Source: Mytilus trossulus
Lineage: Eukaryota > Mollusca > Bivalvia > Mytilida > Mytilidae
Length of the DNA: 64,000 nt
Assembly (NCBI RefSeq): GCF_036588685.1
Contig: NC_086374.1
Coordinates: forward strand, 72,848,457-72,912,456
Direction: 5' to 3'
The translations under genes were made by a program, and so were the position numbers. The notes below the pieces were generated by a model that searched no databases, had not been told where the DNA came from, and saw only the letters and a list, made by a program, of their open reading frames with translations. Below, in pieces: positions 49,201 through 61,200 of the stretch. Numbering within the stretch: position 1 is the first letter of the stretch; the number at the start of each line of letters is the position of its first letter.

Positions 49201-52200
49201 ATTTTTTGTTCCTTAATACATTGAACACGATTGTCATTATGTATTCATTAATGCAATGATATCCCTAGTTTCAGTGCGTAAGGCTCAGTGTTCATGCTAT
49301 ATTAGTTAAAGCTCTAGTTTTAATACGACCGCAAAATTTGAAAATATTTGCTCCATAAGTATTATTGGTATGACATTGGCGTTGTCGTCGTCCGAAGAAT
49401 ATGGTTTGCCCACTATAACTTAAGTATAAGTAAATAGAAATCTATGTAATTAAAACACAAGGTTTATGACTATAAAAGGAAGGTTGGGATTGATATTGGG
49501 AGTTTTGGTCCCAACAGTTTAGGAATTAGGGGCCAAAAGGGGCCCAAATAAGCATTTTTCTTGGTTTTTGCACAATAACTTAAGTAGAATTTTAAAAGAA
49601 AGCTATGCAATTTTAACATAAGGTTTATGACCACAAAGTTTTGGAGTTTTGGTCCTAACAGTTTAGGAATTAGGGGCCAAAAGGGTTTCAAAATTAAACT
49701 TGATTTCATCAAAAAATGAATTAATGGAGTTCTTTGATATGCCCAAACTTACCGTGTATTCAGATTCTTAATTTTTGGTCCTGTTTTCAAATTAGTCTAC
49801 ATTAAGGTCCAAAGGGTCCAAAATTAAACTTAGTTTGATTTTAAAAAAAAATAAATTCTTGGGGTTTTATGATATGCTGAACCTAACTATGTATTTAGAT
49901 TTTTGATATTGGACCAAAAAAAGGTAAATGTCCAAATTTTTTTTTTTAAAGTTTTTAAGTTTCAGTTCTTAGACCACATTCATTCTATGTCAGAAACCTA
50001 TGTTGTGTCAACTATTTAGTCAAAATCAAAATTCAGAGCTGTATCAAGCTTAAATGTTGTGTCCATACTTGCCCCAACTGTTCAGAGTTCAACCTCTGTG
50101 GTCGTATAAAGCTGCACCCTGCAGAGCATCTGGTTTTGTTTGAAATATTCAGATATTGTTTCTACCACTCTTAAAATTAAATGTACAGAACAAAAGTATA
50201 AGTAAAAGAGCCTGTAGAAATTTTCTTGTGAGTTCATCTTAACTTCCTCACGATGTTTATGATTTTTTAGCGCAAAATCGTTTAAAAAAATTGTCTCCTG
50301 AGTATTGGATCATCCTTGCACTCTATATACAGTTTTCTGAAATAACTATCCAGCATTTACAAAGTATTTTAAGTATTTAAGGTAAAGAAATATTTCATAG
50401 AGGACTTTATTTTCACATATGTGTTAATTTGACCTTCTTACAAACTTCTGAATTCTTTGTGTAATGAAATCTTTGTATTATGGATCTTATTGTATCTTTA
50501 GAGAGATTGGTACTGAACATTAAATTAATTTTGATTCTAAAATAAGACATAACGATTAAAGATTTATCAAACTTTCCTTGAGGTAATTTCTACCTAGGGT
50601 TAACATAAAGGATTATATATGTAATTTAATACAGTCTAGAAACTGTCTTATTGAACCTTGAAGATATTTTTATCACAATATAAATTCTTTATCTGTTAAA
50701 AAAACGCCCAACTTTACCAAGTTGAATGATTGAATACTGTTTGCCTAACATCCAGTGGCAAATATTTCGTGCAAATTCAGAAGTAGAAATGATGGACAAA
50801 TTAATGCAGGAGATGAATAAACCCCTTTATTTTACAAAAGTGGTGTACGGGTTCTTCAAAATAGGTTAACCAGGTTGAAAAGAGCTTTGAATGGCTTCAT
50901 TTGAAGGTTTTTGTATAGTTGTCTCAAAGGCATTCATACTGCATATCCTTACTTAATATTAGAATGTAGATGGCTTAAAAAAGTGGATGCTGGAAAGGGA
51001 AAGAAATTCTGCCTTGCAAAATGCTACTGAAAGGCCTCTCAAAGAGTTATTATAATTGAAACATGGCTATCACCATGATCAAGCATTGGTTTATATGTAA
51101 CTATTCTAAATCGATATGACTGCATATTTATAATATCCTGCAATGAAACAAATGCCCTATATGGGTTTAACTACCAAATGGAAATCTGGGCGAACATGCT
51201 TCTTTACCCTTTCAACTGTCAGGGTTAACAGGAAGGATTTCTATAAAAAAAAATCTGTTAGATCATTATAAGGACAAATATATTTCTTTGAAAATCAAAT
51301 TCATACTTTCTGAACTGATAAGAATATGTTGTCAAAAAGAAAATTTTCAGTTTGAGAATTTTATTTCTTAAAAAGCATCTTAAGGGGGAAAATTATGACT
51401 ATATAATTGAAAATGAGAATTTAAATATTAATGATAATGGCATATATATATCAGTGACGTTTAGATATTGTACTTGAGATGCACGATTACTGTTGTTATA
51501 GAAATGTAAAATGAAGATTGTTTTGTGTGAGTCTGACAGGATTTTCCTGATATTGTCAAATATTTTATTTCATGATTAATACTTTCTTATATGTAAATAA
51601 TTTATTACAGATCAAGTGACATTGAAAAGAAAAATGCTTACTAAAGGACTTTCAGTGCATCCTTTACATCAATTCTAAGAGAGTCAATTTTAATCAGGAA
51701 CACAAGTCATTTATATTTTGATAAGATGCATATTATTTTCTACTTAAAATTAGAACATTATGAATTGTTAAAATCTTTGCAAAATCTGGAATTTTCAACC
51801 CTTGACCTTTAACCCATTCATGAGAAAATTAAAAAGTACAAATACAAGATGACTTGGCAGAAAAAAAAGAACACATAATCAGCTTTTTAAAACCTATACT
51901 TGGCATAGAACCTTGCTGGGTGGGTGTATTGGACTTTAAATTTATATGCCTGATGTCATGCAAATTTTCATCATAATTAGACAAGCATTTTGTCATGTTA
52001 GTGGGATGTTGGAATCTGTATACCTTGATCAAATATGAATGATATTGTATGTAGTAATGCTAATTTGTTTTCCTATAAGACAGTAAGACTTCAAAGCTGA
52101 GGAGAGATATGTAAAACTTATGTTGTAAACTTGCAACAACTAGTAGAACCCAAAGGGTAGAAATAGCAATTGTTGAAGGCATATGTTTGATAGACTGGTT

Positions 52201-55200
52201 TCCTGTTATTTTAATATTGAGTCCTTGTTCTGATAAAGGTCATAAAATACCTCCAATGTTAAAGAGTTATCTCTTATTTTACCTGTTTATTATTTATATA
52301 TCTCAAATTCATTATTTATGAGTGATTATCCATTTCCTTATGTTCTAATGGAGTACCTTAAATGTTAAAGAGTTATCTCCCATTTCCTCAGTTCTAATAG
52401 AGCAATTCGACTGTTTTTTTATTAGAGTACTTTCAATGTATTTAAAGTTATCTCCCATCTGACCTGTTCTATAAGAGTGTCTTTAATTTCAAGGAGTTAT
52501 CTCCCATTAAATATAAAAAGTGGGTTTAATTTTTCATTTTATTGTTGAAAATGTATAGTTAAATAACGCTTAAATGAATTAAGATGCTTTCTAAGAGTTT
52601 AACATAATTGAATTAGTTATAACTAAGAAGTATATCTTTTATTTAAGAAATAATTCCTTCATGTCATGCTCTATGCTCATTTTAACATGGGTAGGCATTA
52701 TATTTGTCGATATTTTACACTGAGCGTTTATTTTAACATGGGTAGGCATTATATTTTCAGATATTTTACACTAAGCGTTAGAGAGGTGTAAAATGTTGTC
52801 AAATATAATGCCTAACCATGTTAAAATGAGCAAAGAGCATGACATGAAGGAATTATTTCGATTCTAATATGACAAATACAATATATTTATAGATTGAAGC
52901 GTACGAAAATACCGTCAGAATGTTTGGCTGTTCTCGTGTCCTCCCCTAGGAGTTTGTATATTACATTTCATATTTGATAAGTTTAAAAACAACGAGCAGG
53001 GCAAATATATGTTGTTTGATAAAAATATATAATAAAAGTTTATGTTAGCTGCTGAAATGTAAATATTTAAAAGGATAACGATGGAAATAACGTTAATATA
53101 AACAGTAAGTCCGTGCGCATGTGTCAAACATATTTTTTGTGCTCATTAGAACACGGCTTTGTTAACAAAGCGTAGTAAGGACGTCATATTAGAATAAAAT
53201 TATTTATCTGTACTTGATATATATTTGCTGATCAACAAATCTGAATACAGCATTATACTATTTAAGTAGCATTTAATGTAGCTTTAATGTGTTCAAGGTC
53301 TGAAAACTTTGAAACAACTATAAAGTCAATAATAAATCAGGTTCATCTTATAACTATAACTCTGCATAAATTATTGAAGTTTCTTTTTGTTGTGTTGATA
53401 TTATAAATCATGACCCCCATACAACTTAATCAAGTCTGAAATGTATGTCTGTTCTATATTTTTTTTAATAATAATTATATTTTTTTCTTCTTTTTCATTT
53501 TCATGACAACAGAGATACAAGCCAATATTTGATCGGGTGAGTACCTCATTTTTGCAGAATTCTTATGTGGTAGATACTTAGGTACTATTCTTCTAATTAT
53601 AAATGAGGCTGAAATTGACCAGAAATTAACAGATACCATGTGATTATTTGTTGACATTATTCAGTGATTAGCAAGATGATTAGTTTCCAAATTGTACCAT
53701 CAATTGTACTATATTTTTAAAGTTGTCAATCTATCTATTATATTGTGAAAACTTGCTTTTTTCTCATCGTGTGAACAAATTCTTAATATAAAATTCTTTA
53801 CAATTTGTACGTTTATCAGAATATAGAATCAAACTATTGAAAAGTTTCACACTGCATTTAGTCTGCCAACTGTCATGTGACATTCAATTGATTCAAGGTT
53901 AATCTCTTAAAGATATTGTTGACATAAGATTTTTTATGATTTAGAAAGCTTTCTCTTTTTTTTTTGGTATTTTTATTTGTATTTATTGATAATTATGGAA
54001 TTCACTCAACCATTGTGTCAACAACACACATTTCCTTAAGATAACGTAGTATAAAATCACTGAAGAGAAAAAAAATAAAACCATTAAAATAGAGTGAAAC
54101 CTGTTTAAATTGAACTGCTTCCTCAGACAATATTTATGGTTTTGATTAGATATTTAATGGTAATAAGTATAAGTTTAAATCACAAAAATGTACAAAATAA
54201 TGGCGTTAATGGAAGAGGTCAATTTCAACAGGTTTTGCTGTATTATGAAATACCAAGCTAACTGTGATAACTACAATAAGATCATGTTTAAAAGTTCATG
54301 TAAAGGTTTGCTTATTTTTGGTGTCAAATTAGTTAAAATGGGAAACAAATACCTTAGACCCATGATCGATGGTGCAATAACAAGGTCATGAAGAACATTA
54401 TAATCAGCATCTCAGTCATGAAAATAATTATAATATTTCAGAATCAAATTAATAAAAACTCTTTGATTCAGGGTTTTAAAAAAAATACCCTTTGCCTAAA
54501 CATTGAGTCAGCTGAACATGACTTTTCCCCCTGCCTGTTTTAAATCTTTTGCTTATGTTGCTGAAGATATTTAGGTCTATCACCAGAAGTTCATAATCAA
54601 GGGGAAGACATTCATACTACTAAAGGAAGAGACCACCAATTTTTTTTTAAAATAATCCAATTCAAACCGGACTGTGTCATATATGCTTTCAGGCATGTTT
54701 AGTCACCACGAAATTTAAAAACTTTTGTCTCAACACTTGCTAAATTGAACCACGATTTTGCAGGCATCTTCTTAGTTGTTAAGAATTAGGAATGTTATTA
54801 GGTTATTTCTCTAATTTGGATGCTGTATCATTGACATATTCCTTTTCTAAGTACTGTACAGAACAACTGCTGTTTCTTGACAAGTTTTTTTTTTATTGTA
54901 GCATGAACCTGATGGCGTACCTCTCAATCTCCTGAAAGAAGAGTTAAAAGATGAAGGGATCACAGATCATATCCCAGAGGCCAGGCTACATCGTATCCTT
55001 GACAGAGCCGATCGGGATGGAGACGAAAGAATTGATTTTGTGGAATTCATGAAAATGGCAAGTACATGTATATTTACCGAGTTATAATAAAGTTGAATGG
55101 TAAAAGGGTTGTCCTTTTTATACTAGTATATCATAAAACAGTAATGTTAAAAGATTTAACAATCCAACTGCTTTTAATTAAGAAAAAAATGTATTTTGTT

Positions 55201-58200
55201 CGTTTAAGTGATTAAATACTCATAAAAGACTAAGGTGGTCAGGATGGCAGTAAGTAGGCTAAAGCATTCAATATTTTAAAAGTGAAGAAAGTATTCAGAG
55301 ATGTCAGTTACGATTGTATGCAGACTTAAAAATCCATGAATTAAAATACTGGATTTGATGTTCTGAGCACAAGTTTTGGTCTTTAAGCTGCAGAGGTAAG
55401 TTTAAAGATTAAAGAGCCCTATGGGGGGTCAAAATTTATACACTAAATTTCTGGCAAAGTTTCTACCAGTCTAAAGAAAACCAAGAAAACAATACTTTCA
55501 TACCCTTAGTCACCTTTGGAGTATCAGCTTAAAGTTACTGGTAATTATGACTAAGATTATATGGTATATATTCTGTTTGAATATCATTTATATATATCAT
55601 TTTTATGCTAATTTAGAAGTTGCATATAATCTTAAGAATTTAAAAGAATGTCATGCATGTTAACACTACAAAATATTTTCATTTTGGGTTGAAAAAAAAT
55701 GAGGAAAAGAATCAGATAAATAATGTGTTATTGTTCTATTTATAGATGACAACAGATGTAACAAAGGAAGAGAGATCAGCATTTCAGAGTGTTATAGGTG
55801 CTGCTGTCGCTGATATTTTACCCAAGAGTATGAGGGAAGATTTTCTTGCCAATTACACCTGTAGACCACCACCTATATTTATGATATTTATAAGTTTAGT
55901 TGAGGTAATTATCTGCTAGTCAATGAAAAATGTACCTGGTGGGCAATTTTAAACTCCATTCAGTCAGTGGTTAGAATTAAATTAGACCACATGTGGATTT
56001 AGTTTTCTGATGTCCTTAACATGATTGTATTTCAGGTGCTTTTATTAGTAGCGAATACTTTATGACAGTAATTGGTAGATTTTTTGACAACAGTCTCATC
56101 AATTATGGTTGAATTTGATCATAGGTCTTTTAAAATGAAGGAAAAACATATATGAGAACTCTTTTTGTTTGATCTTAATTTTCTCAATTTCACAACTGCT
56201 TCATTTTTAGAGTTGAGCATATATATTCCTTAAAACTCAACAAAATAAATTGAAAGTTGTTTTTATGCCCACCTACCATAGTATAGGGGCATATGTTAAC
56301 TGGTCTGTGCATCTGTTCATTCATTCGTCTGTCCATTCGTATATTCTTCTGGCCTGCCTAGGTTAAAGTTTTTGGTCAAGGTAGTTTTTGATGAAGTTGA
56401 AGTCCTATCAACTTGAAACGTAATACACATGTTCTCTATGATATGATCTTTCTAATTTTAAAGCCAAATTAGTGTTTTTACCCCAATTTCAAGCTCCATT
56501 GAACATAGAAAAGGATAGTGTGAGTGGAGCATCCGTGTACTGGGGACACATTCTTATTGTTATCAAATGTTGATTTTAGTAAATTAAATTACCAGGAAAA
56601 AATAATATTTAGTATAAATCTTGAAAGTTTTAAGGTAAAACGAAACAAATTACTATGCAGATTAAAAAAGAAATCACAAAATATCATCCCACTCATACTC
56701 AAAAACATCTATTACAACAAAAGTCCCTTTAAATTTAGAAATTATAAGCTTGTACCTTGAAGTTTTAAATAAGCATTAATTCTGAAAAAAAAGATTAATA
56801 AAAGTAAACTGCATTAAAAACATACATGTACCTGAATATAAATCATAAAAATCACAAAATATCTACCCACTCAAATATCTCATAAAATTAAGGCCTCTTT
56901 AACTCAATAAAAAATATAGGATTCCTCGTAATTGAACAGAAATGGGTTGTAATTGCCAATGGTAGGAAGTCCTCGATATTCTGTACCTGAAACTGTCGTA
57001 GTTATCATGCAGTCAATATCCCTAAACATTGATACTGGTACATTGACTGATTGTGCTACTTGCTCTTTGTTGGAAGTAAGCCAACATTTGTGGATACAGT
57101 AAAGGATAGTAGTACCAAAGCCAGTAGTATTTAACACCAACAATCAAGAAGACTGGCATTACAAAGGCAAAAATTAGATAAAAGTTCCACATCATTACAA
57201 AAGTTGTCAGATATCGGTTTACTTAGTTGAAAGCAATTTACATCTGAGTAAAAGGCCTCAGAGAAGATCAATTGTATAGCAAGCAGTCACTGTAGTTCAC
57301 TAAACACTACACTGAAAGTCAAAGATTGAGCAAGATAATGCCCATTCCAAGATAGGGGTGAAATCAAACATACATATAGGCAACAGTTCACTAAACACTA
57401 CACTGAAAGTCAAAGATTGAGCAAGACAATGCCCATTCAAAGATAGGGGTGAAATCAAACATACAGGCAGCATTTCACTAAACACTACACTGAAAGTCAA
57501 AGATTGAGCAAGACAATGCCCATTCCAAGATAGGGGTGAAATCAAACATACAGGCAACATGTCACTAAACACTACACTGAAAGTCAAAGATTGAGCAAGA
57601 TAATGCCCATTCCAAGATAGGGGTGAAATCAAACATACATATAGGCAACAGTTCACTAAACACTACACTGAAAGTCAAAGATTGAGCAAGACAATGCCCA
57701 TTCAAAGATAGGGGTGAAATCAAACATACAGGCAACATTTCACTAAACACTACACTGAAAGTCAAAGATTGAGCAAGACAATGCCCATTCCAAGATAGGG
57801 GTGAAATCAAACATACATATAGGCAACAGTTCACTAAACACTACACTGTTAGTCAAAGATTGAGCAAGACAATGCCCATTCCAAGATAGCGGTGAAATCA
57901 AACATACATATAGTCAACAGTTCACTTAACACTACACTGAAAGTCAAAGATTGAGGAAGACAATGCCCATTCCAAGATAGGGGTAAAATCAAACATACAT
58001 ATAGTCAACAGTTCACTAAACACTACACTGAAAGTCAAAGATTGAGCAAGACAATGCCCATTCCAAGATAGGGGTGAAATCAAACATACATATAGTCAAC
58101 AGTTCACTAAATACTACACTGAAAGTCAAAGATTGAGCAAGACAATGCCCATTCCAAGATAGGGGTGAAATCAGATGCAGTTGTTTCTGTATTTATAATA

Positions 58201-61200
58201 TCTGGCACACTCTAAATCACCTTACTACTCAAGGTGGGGTATACTGGTTTATGTTAACCATTGAGTTATCAAATTGATATTTAACAGTCATCACACATTT
58301 ATTTGCTTAATTTGAAGTCCATTACATTACTATTTTTATATTTCAGATCATTATATTTGCTGTGTATGCTGCTGAGCTATCGGACACCACAACACCAGTA
58401 ACAGCTACCTCAGGGGTACCACTGTACAGTCCGTTACTATATAAACCAAAGAGACGTTATGAGGCTTGGAGATATATCACTTATATGTTTATACATCAAG
58501 GGTATGTTATTGTTATTTATATTCTTATCTCTCTGTTCCCTATAGAGGTAGTATAAAGATAGGAAAGAAGTGATCTGATTATTTAATTCCCTATAGAGGT
58601 AGTATAAAGATAGGAAAGAAGGGATCTGATTATTAAATAAATCATTACAAAATCAGTACATGCACTTGATTTAACAAAAACCAAAGAATACAGTTTTTAT
58701 GGCATCTTTACTAATATCAAAATTGGTAAAATTTGATAGAGCCGAATTTCTAGATTATATAGATCAAATTCAACATTCCAGAAATTCAGGTCTATAAAAT
58801 TTACGAATTTGATATTTTATACCTCCTCCGGAGTCAACATATTTCAGAAATTCTGGGAAACCATTTGAAAATAAAGTAATATTTGCTCACCTGGAATGGA
58901 ATCATATCTTAATTTATCATTTCTTTTGGATATTTCTGGAAATATTTTGCATCAATAGCACAAAAAAGATAAGACTTTGTAACTACTGTGGATTCATTAT
59001 TATTCGTGGGATACCAATTTTCGTGGCTTTCGTGGGTACTGGTGAACCACGAAATGAGATGTTTAACGAATAACAAATTTTCTATAGGCTTGTATGTAGA
59101 CTTCAGCAAAACCACGAAATTAGATATCCACAAACTTTCAAGTTTTCCATAATCCACGAAAATTGGTACCCACGAAAAATAAATGAATCCACAGTATGCA
59201 AACATTTCTAGCTGGTAATGAGAAATCTTGCAAAAGTTGAGTCTCAAGGTTCCCTCCAAAACTCTCTCTCAAAGTCCAGACATAAAAAATAGCTTCTGTG
59301 TTATGGTAGCGAGTGGATTCTATCTGTTATCCAATACTATGATATATGAGTGGTAATCATGTCAGATGTAAGAAGTAGTTGAACAGAAAATGTTGACCCT
59401 TATGCAAATTATGTGTGCTGAAAACAATGATCATTTACAGATTATCAACAAAATAAGGATATTTTTCTTTGTGAATAAATAACTTAAATTATCTTTGGCA
59501 AAACATTTATTAGAAATTTTGGGTCCTCAATGCTCTTCAACTTCTTTATTTAGCCTTTTTATCTATTTTTTAATTCAGCGTTATTGATGAGTCTTTTATA
59601 GAAGACGTACAAAATAAACAAAGTTGAAATTATATAAAAATGGCTGAATTAATTCATTTACCATCACCACATCACCATGTAGATGACATAGCATCTATGA
59701 ATGCTTTAATATAGATTTATTGCTGATATTTGAAAGTATGTTATTGTTTATTTCAGATACATGCACATCATATTTAACCTGATATTCCAGCTGTTATTAG
59801 GTTTACCATTAGAACTGGTACATAAATGGTGGAGAGTTCTGTTAATCTATATATTAGGAGTTATAGCCGGTAGGTGATTTAAAGATATTATACAACAATA
59901 ATTTATCTCATAAATCAATTGAGAAAATACTAATCAAGCCAACACCAATACAAAATGAGGGAATTCAAAGAACTCAAAAAGGAGCAATATTAGGTGTGTC
60001 AATTAAGAAAATACTAAAAAAGGCAACATTAATAAAAACGAGGGAACTGAATGAAGTCATAAAGGAGTAATTCCAGGTGTATTGACAGATAAGACATCTC
60101 CTGTTATTAATGCATCACCAATCATACAATCCATTTTCTGGAAATGAAAACAATTAGCAAAATCATACTTGAAATGTATAAATGCTATTTTAGGATCGCT
60201 TGCCCATTTTGTAACATGTTACACTTTAAATGATTTCATGTTATTTCAGGATCACTTGCTTATTCTGTAACATTTTACCTGTTTAATGTTAACATGTTTT
60301 ATCTCTTGCACGTTAAAGCCACCCTTGTAGATATTGAAAAAGAGCAGGCTAATGCCGCTACAAGGCAGCATTCGCACCCGCAAAGTGGAAAGGGATTTAT
60401 ATAAGTTGCAAAACTTGTTTCCCTATCCACTATAAATAAATATGTTTAAACTAAACATGTTCTTTCAGCATCACTTGCCATTCTGTGACAATTTACTTGT
60501 TTAATGTTAACATATTATTTTTATATCACTTGCCCATTCTGTAACATTTTACTTGTTTAATGTTAACATGTTATTTGAGGACCACTTGCCCATTCTGTAA
60601 CATTTTACTTGTTTAATGTTAACATGTTATTTGAGGATCACTTGCCCATTCTGTAACATTTTACTTGTTTAATGTTAACATGTTATTTGAGGATCACTTG
60701 CCCATTCTGTAACATTTTACTTGTTTAATGTTAACATGTTATTTTAGGCTCACTTGCCCTTCTGTAACATTTTACTTGTTTGATGTTAAATGTAATTTGA
60801 GGATCACTTGCCTATTCTATATTTTAAGTTTAAATGTTATTTCAGGCTCACTTGCCCATTCTATATTTAAAGTTTAAATGTTATTTCAGGCTCACTTGCC
60901 CATTCTTTATTTAAAGTTTAAATGTTATTTCAGGCTCACTTGCCCATTCTATATTTAAAGTTTAAATGTTATTTCAGGCTCACTTGCCCATTCTATATTT
61001 TAAGTTTAAATGTTATTTCAGGCTCACTTGCCCATTCTATATTTAAAGTTTAAATGTTATTTCAGGCTCACTTGCCCATTCTGTAACAGATGTAGATGTT
61101 GCTCTAGCAGGAGCCAGTGGTGGATGTTACGCTCTTATTGGTGCTCATATAGCGTCTGTTATAGTTGTAAGTAAAGATTAGATATAAAGCATAAAAATAC

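Noticed and set aside
57300-57834. Minus-strand frames of 118 and 89 codons with internal repeats (CLISPLSWNGHCLAQ)
   Set aside because: They are translations of the minisatellite, lie antisense in a rhomboid intron, and change phase with the 91/87 unit mix.
57295-58173. CRISPR-like array
   Set aside because: There are no unique spacers between short repeats; whole 87-91 bp units are repeated, and the DNA is eukaryotic.
58909-59259. 116-codon minus-strand frame
   Set aside because: Overlaps the palindromic MITE and lies antisense in an intron.
60845-61065. Recursive (zero-exon) splice sites in the acceptor array
   Set aside because: Each acceptor is followed by GCTCAC, not GT, so no regenerated donor exists.
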